Shown: positions 16,425 to 25,358, counted from the first letter of the stretch. The stretch is 51,873 bases of DNA from Deltaproteobacteria bacterium (GCA_016189835.1 JACPRU010000027.1:1-51873), one strand, 5' to 3'. The notes: a model not told the origin generated them from the sequence alone. Made by a program: numbers and translations.

Positions 16425-18548
16425 CTAGTCGGCCAGCGGATCGGGCCGGAATTGCACCCAGCCGACGTAAGACCTCGGCACCTCGGAATGGAGCACGGGA
16501 TCGAGGCCGTTGGTGAACCATAGGCCGCGCCCCTTCCACCCCGCCGCGGGATCGTCGATCCTGCCGTCGAGCCCCCGCGTGTAGGAATTCAGCGGGTAGG
16601 GGATGCGGATCACCCTGAACTTCTCCGCGCTCGGGTCGAAGGCGAGCAGCGAGTCTGATCCGGTGCCGTTGAGGATCACCGTGTTCCGCCCCATGCCGAG
16701 CGTGTCGAACTGGTCGACCCACACGTAGTAGTGGAAGTCGGCGCTGCCGCCGTTCGGCCCGGGAGCGAGCCCCTGGATTTGCGGCCCCGGGCTCTGCCAC
16801 AGCGTCCACCCCTCGGGGCATTGATCGCCGGTGCCCCAGGTCTTGGCGCACTTGCTGCGATCGAACTTCGCCAGGTGGCCGCTGCCGCCGAGACCGATCC
16901 AGACGTTGCCCCGCGTGTCGGCATCGAGGCCCCGCGGCCCGAAGCCGGGCGCCGGGGGTGAGAACACCTCGTGCGTGTCGGTCGCGGGATCGTAGCGCAG
17001 AATCCGTCCCGGCACCCCCGCGGGACTGGTCAAGCCCTCGACGACCGCCGTCCACACGCTGCCGTCCGCCGCATTCGGGATCACCCCGTAGTGAAAGCCG
17101 ACGACCGGTGTGTCCTTCTTGCCGTCGCCGTCGGAGTCGACAATCACTGCGGACCAGCCTTGCGCCTTGCCGGCGCTGTCGGGTTTCGCGGGATCGAACT
17201 TGGCGGGGTCGAACCAGCCGACGACGTGGGAGTCGCCGCTCGTCCACAGCACGCCCTTGGCGTCGAACTGCAGATGGTGCGTGCCATAGCAGGTGTCGAT
17301 CAGCACGAACCGTTCGGCCTTTGTGTCGTAGTAGCCGAGCTGGCGGTGCTGGATGCGGGCGGCGATCTCGGGCACGCTCTTGCAGAACTCCGGCAGATCC
17401 TCCGCCCACTCGCGGCGAATCTGCGTGGTCATCCAGACCTTGCCGCCGCCGTCCATCATCGGATTGTGGGGGTTGGCGGGGTTGTCGTACTTGCCCGCGA
17501 AGCCCGACTCGCCGCCCTCGGCGGGGCATCCCAGCGAACCGACGCCGATGGGCAGGATCTGCTTGCCGTGCGGCGCCTGGTAAGTCTGCCGGCACCAGGG
17601 CGTGTCGAACCCGTCTCGGGTCGGCACCTTCGTCATGCTCGCGGTGTGCGTCATCGGATCGAGCTTGAGCAGGCGGTCGTTGCCGATGTCGACGCCGTAG
17701 ACGGGTCCGTTGGCGTAGCGGGTGGGATCGCGCTTGTCGGTTGCCACCTCGTCGTGGGCGTAGGTGAAGGTGTCGCCCCAGCCCCACTCCGTGATCACGA
17801 CGTTGCGCTCCGCGCCCGCGGGCCGCGGCGGGGCCGGCGGCAGCGTTCCCGCCGCGATCCTCGCGCTCCAGCCGCCCAAGGCCTCGATCACGCGCTCGCG
17901 GCCGAGCATGTCGGCCATCGCGCTCATCATGGCGGCCTTGCGCAGGCCGCGGTCGAGCATTTCGGCGGGCCGCGAGCGCGTGAGCAGCGAGCCGATCTGA
18001 TGGCAGAGCACGCAGTTGAGCTTGAACTGCGCGGTCCAGGCGGCCCGCGACGGGTACGCGGCCGGAGCCTGCTGCGACGCTCCGCTCAGCACGCCCGCGC
18101 CTCCCCCCGCCGGGGCGCCGCGCAGCTTTGCCTCGGCGGGCGGCTCGAGAAGCGAGAGCCAGTAATTCGCGGGGTAGATCTTGGCGGCTTCCTGCGGCGT
18201 GGCGGCGTCGGCGACCGCGATCTCGATCGTCGAGCCGGGCTTCGCCGCTACCTTCTCGGAGTCGCGCAGGCCGTAGCCGCGCACCCAGACGCGGTAGCTC
18301 GCGGCGGGAAGGCTCGGCAGCACGAACTTGCCTTCGTCGTTGGTGACGACGATCTTCCGATACTCGGTCGGCAGGCCGTCGGCCTCGGCGATCACCCAGA
18401 CGCCGGCCTCCGCCCGTCCCCCCTGCGATACGACCCGTCCCGCGATGGCGTCCGATCTCGGCTGTGGCGCGGATCGGCTCCGAGCCGGGATCCCGACGAT
18501 CACGACGGCGACGGCAACGACGACGAATGCGCGCAGAGATCGGCTCAT
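16425..18548 (-). CDS. Exported haem-c (CxxCH) / beta-propeller protein with carboxypeptidase-regulatory-like domain
   Basis: A 707-residue exported or membrane-tethered protein. A hydrophobic leader at 5-22 (RAFVVVAVAVVIVGIPA) is followed by an Ig-like carboxypeptidase-regulatory domain (about 35-110: AIAGRVVSQGGRAEAGVWVI). Next comes one haem-c motif, CVLCHQIG, near residue 180. The remainder (about 250-690) is a beta-propeller like those of streptogramin lyase/quinoprotein-type families, with repeated strand-turn units such as GVLWTSGDSHVVGWFDP and GNVWIGLGGSGHLAKFD. ATG 18548 has GGGAGGGAG upstream; a longer frame adds only 22 charged residues. It may be a periplasmic electron-transfer enzyme. 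No substrate is evident. Confidence 0.8.
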   Translation of the reverse strand: MSRSLRAFVVVAVAVVIVGIPARSRSAPQPRSDAIAGRVVSQGGRAEAGVWVIAEADGLPTEYRKIVVTNDEGKFVLPSLPAASYRVWVRGYGLRDSEKVAAKPGSTIEIAVADAATPQEAAKIYPANYWLSLLEPPAEAKLRGAPAGGGAGVLSGASQQAPAAYPSRAAWTAQFKLNCVLCHQIGSLLTRSRPAEMLDRGLRKAAMMSAMADMLGRERVIEALGGWSARIAAGTLPPAPPRPAGAERNVVITEWGWGDTFTYAHDEVATDKRDPTRYANGPVYGVDIGNDRLLKLDPMTHTASMTKVPTRDGFDTPWCRQTYQAPHGKQILPIGVGSLGCPAEGGESGFAGKYDNPANPHNPMMDGGGKVWMTTQIRREWAEDLPEFCKSVPEIAARIQHRQLGYYDTKAERFVLIDTCYGTHHLQFDAKGVLWTSGDSHVVGWFDPAKFDPAKPDSAGKAQGWSAVIVDSDGDGKKDTPVVGFHYGVIPNAADGSVWTAVVEGLTSPAGVPGRILRYDPATDTHEVFSPPAPGFGPRGLDADTRGNVWIGLGGSGHLAKFDRSKCAKTWGTGDQCPEGWTLWQSPGPQIQGLAPGPNGGSADFHYYVWVDQFDTLGMGRNTVILNGTGSDSLLAFDPSAEKFRVIRIPYPLNSYTRGLDGRIDDPAAGWKGRGLWFTNGLDPVLHSEVPRSYVGWVQFRPDPLAD

Positions 18549-18597
18549 CGGTGCTCCCTCCCGCGAAGCGCGACGCGGCGGATCGCGATCCGTGACC

Positions 18598-19311
18598 TCA
18601 CGCATAATTCGCACGCAGCGCCGCCGCCAGCGGGTTGTCCCAACCGTCGATCTGAGACGCGAGCGAGCGCCAATCGAGCGGGACCCGCCGCAGATCGACG
18701 CCGATGCCGCCCGCGCGCACGTCGACGATCGCGTACTCGGCGTGCGACAGGATCACCGGCGCGTCCCCCGTCGCGCGCTCCCGGAAGGGCTGGCCGAGCG
18801 AGCCCGGGTTCACGATCAGCATGCCGCGATGCTGGCGCAGCATCGGCAGGTGCGTGTGGCCGCCCGCCAGGACCTTCGCCCGCTCGCCGTCGAGCATCTC
18901 GTCCACCCGCTCGGCCGGCGTGGTCGCCAGCAAGTCCTCCATGTTGGAGCGCGGAGTGCCGTGGTAAAGGAAGACGTCGTCGAGGGCCAGCGAGCGGCGG
19001 AAGCTGCGGAGGAACGCGAGATCGCCGGCCGACAACGCCTCGCGCGTCGCGTCCACGGAAGCGACCACCAGTGGAACCTCCGTGTACGTGCGGACGAGCG
19101 CCGCATCGAGCATGAACTCGTCGTGGTTGCCGAGGATGCACGGGCAGGCGAGGTCACGCAGGCGCGCGAGCACCGGGCTCGGCCGCGGCCCGAGCGTCGC
19201 CACGTCGCCGAGGCAAACGATCTGGTCGTAGCCCTGGCGGCGCGCGTCGGCGAGCACCACCTCGAGCGCCAGCTCGTTGCCGTGCAGATCGGAGATCAGC
19301 GCCAGCCGCAT
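18598..19311 (-). CDS. Metallophosphoesterase (YfcE/calcineurin-like)
   Basis: A 237-residue cytosolic phosphodiesterase of the calcineurin-like superfamily. The metal-site motifs appear in order: ISDLHGN (residues 6-12), CLGDVATLGP, LGNHDEF, YHGTPRS, GGHTHLP and NPGSLGQP. All expected Asp, His and Asn ligands are present. The ATG at 19311 overlaps the TGA of the acyl-CoA dehydrogenase gene (TGATG), so the two are translated as a coupled pair. A link to acyl-CoA metabolism is not obvious. The gene ends 49 bp before the start of the propeller gene on the same strand. Confidence 0.9.
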   Translation of the reverse strand: MRLALISDLHGNELALEVVLADARRQGYDQIVCLGDVATLGPRPSPVLARLRDLACPCILGNHDEFMLDAALVRTYTEVPLVVASVDATREALSAGDLAFLRSFRRSLALDDVFLYHGTPRSNMEDLLATTPAERVDEMLDGERAKVLAGGHTHLPMLRQHRGMLIVNPGSLGQPFRERATGDAPVILSHAEYAIVDVRAGGIGVDLRRVPLDWRSLASQIDGWDNPLAAALRANYA

Positions 19312-20567
19312 CACCGTGCAGGATAGCACCGCGGATGGGCGCGGGCGATCCGGTGGCCGCCGCTGAGCGCCAGGATGTCGTTCGACCCGTCGCAGATGAG
19401 CGACGAGCGGGCGTCGCGGAAGAGCTTCTCGGCGACGCACTCGCGCGCGAGCCCGATCCCGCCGAAGATCTGGATTGCGTCGCTGGTCACCTCGAGCGCC
19501 GTCTGCGTCGCGAACGTCTTCGCCGCCTCCGCGTACTCGATCGCCCGCCGCTCCGCGGGGCTGCCCCAGTTGTGGACGAACACCGCCCGGCAGAGCTGGC
19601 GGCTGGCCTCCACCTTGCGGAACATGTCGAAGAGCTTAACCTGCACGGTCGGGTGGTCGGCGATCGGCCGGCCGCCCTGCTCGCGCTCGCGCGCGTAGGC
19701 GAGCGCCTCGTCGAACGCCGCCCGCGCCAGGCCGGTCGCCCAGGTGCCGACCATCGGCAGGGTCAGGCACAGGTGGGCTTCCAGCGCGGCCTCGTAGGCT
19801 TCCGGGCCGACGACCAGCGCCTCTCTGGGGATGCGCACCGCGTCGAAGAAGATCTCGCCCTGGTTCAAGTCGCGCGCGCCGATCTTGTCGAGCGGCTTCC
19901 CCTTCGCCACCCCGGGCCGGTCGAGCGTGAAGAGGAACATGCCGCTGCCGGCGTGCCCGCTCTGCGCGGGGTGGATCTGGCACATGAGCAGGATGCGGTT
20001 GGCGATCGTCCCGCCCGAGACCCAGGCGGACTTCTGGCCGGTGATCACCCACTCGTCGCCGTCGAGCCGGGCGTGGCAGTTCGCCTTGATCGCTGGGTCG
20101 CGGAACGTCGGGTAGCCGGGCATGACCGTGTCGGAGCCGTGATCCGGCTCGGTGATCGCCCAGCAGCCGATGTAGCTCGCGTCCGTGCACTGGCAGTACG
20201 GGATAGTGAACTGTTCGACGTGCTCACGCGTGCCGCCCATCGCCACCGCCGCATCCAGGCTGGTGTTGAGCGCGAGCGTGAGCCCGAAGCTCCCCCAGGC
20301 GAGCTCCTCCATGACGATCTGGATCTGCAGCGGCGTGAGCCCGGGACCGCCGAGCGCCTCGGGGAACGGCAGCTTGTGGTATCCGAGCCGGTAGGCTTCG
20401 CGGAGAAAGCCCCAGAACGGCGATTGCGAGGCGATCGCCTCCTCGGGGGTCATGCGGTCGAGCTGCCGCGAGACGGGGCGCATCACGCCCTGGGCGAAGG
20501 CGGCCGCGCTCGCCTTCAGGGCCAGATCCTGCTCGGAGAGGGTCTGGTCGAGATCGAAGTACGGCAT
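19311..20567 (-). CDS. Acyl-CoA dehydrogenase with altered active-site segment
   Basis: A 418-residue FAD enzyme of the acyl-CoA dehydrogenase family. The FAD loop CWAITEPDHGSDTV, the strand EWVITGQKSAWVSGG and the C-terminal QIFGGIGLARECVAEKLFRDAR are all present. In the short-chain type enzymes the catalytic Glu lies in IYEGT; here the aligned segment reads ICDGSNDI, with Asp in that place. That could lower or change activity, or mark a subfamily acting on another acyl group. ATG 20567 follows AAGGAGAG. The stop overlaps the phosphoesterase start. Confidence 0.92.
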   Translation of the reverse strand: MPYFDLDQTLSEQDLALKASAAAFAQGVMRPVSRQLDRMTPEEAIASQSPFWGFLREAYRLGYHKLPFPEALGGPGLTPLQIQIVMEELAWGSFGLTLALNTSLDAAVAMGGTREHVEQFTIPYCQCTDASYIGCWAITEPDHGSDTVMPGYPTFRDPAIKANCHARLDGDEWVITGQKSAWVSGGTIANRILLMCQIHPAQSGHAGSGMFLFTLDRPGVAKGKPLDKIGARDLNQGEIFFDAVRIPREALVVGPEAYEAALEAHLCLTLPMVGTWATGLARAAFDEALAYAREREQGGRPIADHPTVQVKLFDMFRKVEASRQLCRAVFVHNWGSPAERRAIEYAEAAKTFATQTALEVTSDAIQIFGGIGLARECVAEKLFRDARSSLICDGSNDILALSGGHRIARAHPRCYPAR

Positions 20568-20846
20568 GGGTGCTCTCCTTCGCGCCGCGGGTCGCTCCCC
20601 CGTCTCCGCGGCGCGCGCGGCGGCGGCTCGGCGGCGCGCCAGCCGATACCCCGCTGCTGGCGGACGCGCAAGAACCGTCACGCACGGCCCGGCTCGGCCG
20701 AGCTTCCGCTCAGCGCGGCACGGCCGCGACCAAACGGTGGCCGCGTACCGAGGGCTCGTATCTCGCATCTTCGTGCAAGACGGCGAGGTCGTGCCCGAGC
20801 GGCTCGTCGCGACAGGGAAAGAGGCGCCAGGTAGTGGGTCAACCGC

Positions 20847-20894
20847 CCACCACCAGCCGCCAGGTGATGTTGTCTTCCCTGGCGGTGGTGGTGG
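20847..20894 (+). other. Long imperfect hairpin in the leader of the phosphofructokinase gene
   Basis: The 365-bp gap between the divergent acyl-CoA dehydrogenase and phosphofructokinase genes has no credible gene. It contains an imperfect inverted repeat, CCACCACCA-G-CCGCCAGG (20847-20864) against CCTGGCGGTGGTGGTGG (20878-20894), with a 13-nt loop. It ends 38 nt before the phosphofructokinase ATG. It could be a leader structure acting on transcription or translation. No known riboswitch consensus is recognised. Confidence 0.4.
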
Positions 20895-20932
20895 TAAGGG
20901 TGCGGCAGGTTTCGGCTGACTCGGAGGTCCTC

Positions 20933-22048
20933 ATGCCTTCCCCCACCCCTCCCCTCCAACGCATCGCCATCTCCACCGGCGGCGGCGACGCGCCCGGCCT
21001 CAACGCCGTAATCCGCGCGGCGACGCTCTCGGCCGTCAATCGTGGCTGGGAGGTGGTCGGCATCCGCGACGGATACGACGGCTTGCTCCTGCCCGAGGCG
21101 TACGGCGAGGGCGGTCTCATCGCTCTCACCCGCGAGCGCGTGCGCGGCACGACCCACCTCGGCGGCACGATTCTCGGCACCACGAGCCGCAGCAACCCGG
21201 CTCGATTTCCGGTGAAGCAGGCCGACGGCAGCGTGATCGAGGTGGACCGCATCGACGAGCTGATCGGCCTCTTCCGGGCACGGGGCATCGACGCCCTGAT
21301 CGTGGTGGGCGGCGACGGCTCGCTGGGCATCGCCCACCGCGTCGCGCAACGGGGGATGCAAGTCGTCGGCGTGCCGAAGACCATCGACAACGATCTCGAC
21401 AAGACGGTGATCACGTTCGGGTTCGATACCGCGGTGGGCTTCGCCACGGAGTGTCTCGACCGCTTACACACCACGGCGGCGTCTCACCGGCGGGTACTGG
21501 TGGTGGAAGTGATGGGCCGCTACGCGGGCTGGATCGCGTTGAACGCTGGGGTGTCCGGCTCGGCCGATGCGATTCTGATTCCGGAGATCCCCTACGACCT
21601 GGAAAAGGTGGCGCAGAAGGTTCGACAACGCGCCGAGCGGGCCGGCGATTTCACGGTGGTGGTCGTGGCCGAGGGGGCCAAGGCGGTGGGAGGCCGGATG
21701 TCGGTCGTGGACAAGGAGGTGGGCCAGGCCGAGCGGCTGGGCGGTGCGGGCGAGAAGGTTGCGCGCGACCTGCACGCGCTCACCGGCAAGGAGACCCGCT
21801 TGGTGGTGCTCGGCCATCTCTTGCGCGGCGGCAGTCCGACGACGTTCGATCGGCTGATCGCGCTGCGCTTCGGTGCGGCGGCGGTGCGCGCATTGGAAGA
21901 GGGCCGATCCGGCGTGATGGTCGCGCTCGATCCGCCGACGGTGAACTACGTGCCGTTGTCGGCGGCCATCGGCCGCATGAAGGGCGTACCGCTCGACTGC
22001 GATACGATGCTGACGGCGCGAGAGCTGGGAATCTGCTTCGGGGATTAG
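20933..22048 (+). CDS. 6-phosphofructokinase, predicted ATP-dependent (Gly/Lys type)
   Basis: A 371-residue phosphofructokinase A-family protein that phosphorylates fructose 6-phosphate in glycolysis. Motifs in order are STGGGDAPGLN (phosphate loop), VGGDGSLGIA, GVPKTIDNDL, FGFDTAVGFA, EVMGRYAGW and GHLLRGGSPT. The GGDGS form, with Gly rather than Asp at the discriminating position, points to ATP use. The Lys in PKTIDND is shared with pyrophosphate-using relatives, so this is the mixed group III type. ATG 20933 is preceded by CGGAGGTCCT. The gene ends in a hairpin that overlaps its stop codon, followed by the convergent-gene repeat. Confidence 0.94.
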   Translation: MPSPTPPLQRIAISTGGGDAPGLNAVIRAATLSAVNRGWEVVGIRDGYDGLLLPEAYGEGGLIALTRERVRGTTHLGGTILGTTSRSNPARFPVKQADGSVIEVDRIDELIGLFRARGIDALIVVGGDGSLGIAHRVAQRGMQVVGVPKTIDNDLDKTVITFGFDTAVGFATECLDRLHTTAASHRRVLVVEVMGRYAGWIALNAGVSGSADAILIPEIPYDLEKVAQKVRQRAERAGDFTVVVVAEGAKAVGGRMSVVDKEVGQAERLGGAGEKVARDLHALTGKETRLVVLGHLLRGGSPTTFDRLIALRFGAAAVRALEEGRSGVMVALDPPTVNYVPLSAAIGRMKGVPLDCDTMLTARELGICFGD

Positions 22049-22101
22049 CCCCGAAGAAGGGGTCGGGAGTCTTTTTCTGCGAAAAAGACTCCCGACCCCT
22101 T
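22036..22101. repeat. Stop-codon hairpin plus palindromic repeat copy 2 (bidirectional terminator candidate)
   Basis: The first hairpin, CTTCGGGG-ATTAG-CCCCGAAG (22036-22056), spans the end of the phosphofructokinase gene. It is followed directly by copy 2 of the repeat family: 21-nt perfect arms 22057-22077 and 22081-22101 with loop TGC, flanked by A- and T-runs. It lies between convergent stops at 22048 and 22105. Confidence 0.87.
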
Positions 22102-22104
22102 TTT

Positions 22105-22638
22105 CTACGGGCCCGCGCGGGCGAGCGGCTCGTACTTCAGCACCTCGATCAGCAGAACGCGCCGCCGGGCGGTGCCCACGGTCCGCCGGTAGCGCACCAG
22201 CCGGCCGGTTTCGGCCTCGAATTGCGCCCTGAGGTCGATCGGCGGGGTGTCTCGGACGTGGGGCACGTCGGCCAAGCCCAGGTCCCTGCGCAGCAGGCGG
22301 AAAAGCCCCGACACCGAGTAGTCCTCGGTCTCGCCGGGCGAAACGGAGCGGCCGTCGCGTTCGGTGCTGGCAACCTTGCCGCCCGCCACCACCACGTCGT
22401 AGACGGCAGGATTGGTGCGAGGGGCTCTCACGCGGACGACGAGGTGGTAGGAATCCGACCCGTGAGCTTCCCAGCGCCGCTCGGCCGCCGCCAGCGCGCT
22501 CTCGGTCAACGGCTCCATGGGGGGCGCCCCGAGTAAGGAACAGCCCGCCAACAGCAGCAGCGCAAGGCCTCCCCACGCCGCTTTCCCCCGGTGGCTCGTT
22601 GCCCGTCGGCTGCCTTTCCTCTTGCCGTCGAAACTCAC
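22105..22638 (-). CDS. Predicted lipoprotein, DUF6174-like
   Basis: A 177-residue lipoprotein. A basic N-terminus is followed by the hydrophobic stretch GGLALLLLAGCSLLG with a lipobox (LLAGC, Cys33). The mature part (SYHLVVRVRAPRTNPAVYDVVVAGG, later SVSGLFRLLRRDL) resembles small periplasmic proteins of the DUF6174 type, of unknown function. The start is GTG at 22638 with AGGAAGG upstream. No ATG is available in the frame near the leader. It shares a terminator region with the convergent phosphofructokinase gene. Confidence 0.72.
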   Translation of the reverse strand: MSFDGKRKGSRRATSHRGKAAWGGLALLLLAGCSLLGAPPMEPLTESALAAAERRWEAHGSDSYHLVVRVRAPRTNPAVYDVVVAGGKVASTERDGRSVSPGETEDYSVSGLFRLLRRDLGLADVPHVRDTPPIDLRAQFEAETGRLVRYRRTVGTARRRVLLIEVLKYEPLARAGP

Positions 22639-22830
22639 GGGACCTTCCTAGGTCGTCCCCCGGCCCTCTCGCAAGCTCCGCTTCCGCCACGGACTCGCCG
22701 CGAGCGTCTCCGGGTGAAGGCGCACCGCTCTCGGCATCGTCGCTCGAGCGGCGGCGGCGGAAACCCGCCGCGCCGAGCTTCGCGCGGCGGCCGCGTACGC
22801 GCGTGGATCGACGGTTTCTCCCGGAACGCG

Positions 22831-22867
22831 AGAGGGCACGCCGGCTGCGCTGACCGACGTGCCCTCT
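22831..22867 (-). terminator. Inverted repeat downstream of the NO-dismutase-like gene
   Basis: The 305-bp gap 22639-22943 has no credible gene. It holds a perfect 10-bp inverted repeat AGAGGGCACG/CGTGCCCTCT (22831-22840 and 22858-22867, 17-nt loop), 77 bp past the stop of the minus-strand gene at 22944. It lacks a U-tract and is only a possible terminator. Confidence 0.35.
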
Positions 22868-22943
22868 TCCCTTCCTCGCCTGCCGCGGAGAGCGATCCGA
22901 GCCCGCGGGCCGCGGGCCTACTCTTCCGACTCTCCGGCCGCCT

Positions 22944-25358
22944 CTACTTCAACGCGCGCAGGATCTCCTCTTCGTGGGCCGCCCAATCCTTGTCGTAGAC
23001 GGTCCACTCGCCCTCCTCGACCTCCAGCTCGCGCACCATCTTGGGTCCCCTCGACAGCACGAACCAGACCAGAGGCAGCACGCCGCCGAACAGGAACACG
23101 ACTCCTCCGATCACGCGCATCCAGGTCAAGGTCGCGAACACGGGTCCGGTCACGAACTCGTTGGTGCGGGCGTACCAGTATCCGTGCGTGAGAACGGCCG
23201 CCAGCTGGTAGAGTCCGACCGGGAACAGATCGAGCGTCATCATCAACACGATTCCGATCTGCAGCGACCAGAACGTCCGCCTGAGGAGCGCCTCGTTCCA
23301 CGCGAGCCTCGGGAACAGATGCTGGCAGCAGAACAGCAGGCCCGCCAGCGCCACGTTCCCTTTGACGCCGAACATGGCGGCGTGCGCGTGATTGCCCGTC
23401 AGGTAGGTTCCGTGCTCGAAGTAGTTGACGATCGGCAGATTGATCAACGAGCCGAACACACCCGCGCCGACGATGTTCCAGAAATTGACGGCGAGGACGA
23501 ACAGCCACACGCCCTCCATGACGAACTTCTGCTTGCCCTCGACGAGATGCTCGCCGGCCCGGATCTTCTCGTTGCGCATGCGCCACGCATCCAGCGTGAT
23601 CAGCAGCAGCGGCAGCACCTGCAGAGTGGAGAAGACGCTTCCCAGCGCGATGATCCCCGTCGGCTTGGCGATCCAGTAGAAGTTGTGTGAGATCCCGACG
23701 GTCGCGGTGATGAGGAACATCATCACGGCCAGGAAGATGACCCGCTCCGCCATCGCCCGGTTCAGCAGGCCCATCTGAACCAGCATGTAGCCGACGATGC
23801 AGGTCGTGAACACCTCGAACGTCACCTCGACCCACATGTGGACGGTCATCCAGCGCCAGTAGTCGGCGATGGCGAAATTGCTGGTGGTGGTGGCCCCGAG
23901 CCCGAAGAACAGGAACATCACCATGATTCCGCTGCCGTAGAACAACCAGGCGGGGACCGACCACATGTTCTGCTTGGTGATCCACGGCCGCACGCCGCGG
24001 AAGATGATCGTGATCCACAGCACGAAGGAGGCCAGCATGAGAATGTGCCAGAATCGGCCGAGCTCGAGGAACTCCCAGCCCTGGCTGCCGAACCAGTAGG
24101 CCGCCGTGTCGCTCAGGTATCCCATCTGCCCGAAGTAGATTCCGAACAGCGCTCCCGCCCCCACGATGACGCACAGGGTGAACAGCAGATTGATCAGAAA
24201 GCGCTGTCCGTTCGGGACCTTCGAAAGCCTGGGGAGGAAGAAGATGGTGTAGCCCACCCAGCACATGAAGAACCAGTAGATCTGCAGGATGGTGTGGTAC
24301 GCTCGCACCACCGTGAAGGGCAGCGAGATGCCGAAGACCTGGACGATCGCCTCGCCCGGTCCCCCGCCGACGAAGTCCTCGGCGCTGAGGATACCGGCGA
24401 GAACCTGAACCAGGAACAGGATCACTGCAAAGGCGAAGAACTTGTACGTCGCTCTCTGCGTGGGGCGAACGAAGTCGTATCCTTTTTCCAGCTCGATCGT
24501 GGTGAGCGTGCCGCCGTTGGCCCCGTTGAACGGATCCCCGGGAAGCGCCTTCATCTCGCCGTAGACGTAGAGGACCAGCATGGCGCCCGCGAACAGCGCC
24601 AGGATCGAGAGGAAGCTCCACAGCACAGTCGGCATCGTCGGGTTGTTGCCGGCCTCGGGATCGTAGGGCCAGTTGTGCGTGTAGCTGTAGGTCTCGCCCG
24701 GTCGAGCCGCCCCAGCGACCCAGCCGCCCCAGAAGAAGTATCCGGTCAGCGCCCTCAGGTCTTCCGGGTCGGTGATGTAATTATCCAGTCTGAATTTGGC
24801 CGGATAGGTGGGGTCCGTGAACACCCGCTTGTAATGGGTCTGCAGCTCCTCGTAGGCGTGAATCTGAGCGTCGTTGATGCGGATCACGCCGGCGGCCGCG
24901 TCGTAGCCGTTCTGCTTGATCTCCCGCTGCACCCGCACGGTGATCGCGTCCTTGTCGCTCTGGGTCAGAGGACGCTCCTTCTCCATCTGCCGCTCGTAGA
25001 AGGACCGCATCCCGACCACGGTTCGGTGCAGGGCGTCGGCCGTGAAATCCGGCCCGCGTTCCGCTCCGTCGCCCCAGAACGAGCCCCAGGACATCAGGCC
25101 GCGGATGTGAAACAGCTCCTGTCCCCGCCGGATCTGCTCGATGGGAACCACCGGTTCGCCGCTGGCGGCGGACACCATGGCGACGCGCGGAGGAGCGCCG
25201 CTGTACGTCCACGAGCCCAGGGCGATCAGGCCGACGATGCTGATGCCGGAGACGATCGCGAACTGGATGAACCAGTTCGGCTTGGCCAACAGCCACGTCC
25301 CGAAGTTGCGCCGTGACTTCGAACTGCCGTTGCGGCGGTTCACGTTGCTCTTCTGCAT
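22944..25358 (-). CDS. nod: Nitric oxide dismutase-like protein (qNOR homologue lacking quinol site)
   Basis: An 804-residue integral membrane haem-copper-superfamily protein that aligns end to end with quinol-dependent NO reductase (qNOR) but differs at key sites. The qNOR quinol motif HYxxE is here A-E-D-F-V-G (327-331), so both His and Glu are lost, and the Asp in the VPD segment is Gly (R748-V-I-G-G). The FeB pair GHHYY is G-I-S-H558-N559-F-Y-W. The qNOR motif HLWVEG is H507-MWVEVTFE, keeping both Glu. Haem ligands remain (H355 in RAYHTILQ; GNHAHAAMFG near 657). These changes match those reported for NO dismutases of Methylomirabilis and relatives (2 NO to N2 + O2). The N-terminus has one helix and a roughly 160-residue soluble domain; about 13 more helices follow. 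ATG 25358 has GGGGAGGG upstream. By spot count the GC content is slightly lower than in flanking genes. Confidence 0.85.
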   Translation of the reverse strand: MQKSNVNRRNGSSKSRRNFGTWLLAKPNWFIQFAIVSGISIVGLIALGSWTYSGAPPRVAMVSAASGEPVVPIEQIRRGQELFHIRGLMSWGSFWGDGAERGPDFTADALHRTVVGMRSFYERQMEKERPLTQSDKDAITVRVQREIKQNGYDAAAGVIRINDAQIHAYEELQTHYKRVFTDPTYPAKFRLDNYITDPEDLRALTGYFFWGGWVAGAARPGETYSYTHNWPYDPEAGNNPTMPTVLWSFLSILALFAGAMLVLYVYGEMKALPGDPFNGANGGTLTTIELEKGYDFVRPTQRATYKFFAFAVILFLVQVLAGILSAEDFVGGGPGEAIVQVFGISLPFTVVRAYHTILQIYWFFMCWVGYTIFFLPRLSKVPNGQRFLINLLFTLCVIVGAGALFGIYFGQMGYLSDTAAYWFGSQGWEFLELGRFWHILMLASFVLWITIIFRGVRPWITKQNMWSVPAWLFYGSGIMVMFLFFGLGATTTSNFAIADYWRWMTVHMWVEVTFEVFTTCIVGYMLVQMGLLNRAMAERVIFLAVMMFLITATVGISHNFYWIAKPTGIIALGSVFSTLQVLPLLLITLDAWRMRNEKIRAGEHLVEGKQKFVMEGVWLFVLAVNFWNIVGAGVFGSLINLPIVNYFEHGTYLTGNHAHAAMFGVKGNVALAGLLFCCQHLFPRLAWNEALLRRTFWSLQIGIVLMMTLDLFPVGLYQLAAVLTHGYWYARTNEFVTGPVFATLTWMRVIGGVVFLFGGVLPLVWFVLSRGPKMVRELEVEEGEWTVYDKDWAAHEEEILRALK

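Noticed and set aside
22944-25358. Annotation as quinol-dependent nitric oxide reductase (norB/norZ)
   Set aside because: Overall similarity is high, but the quinol-binding residues and the second FeB His are replaced, as in NO dismutases.
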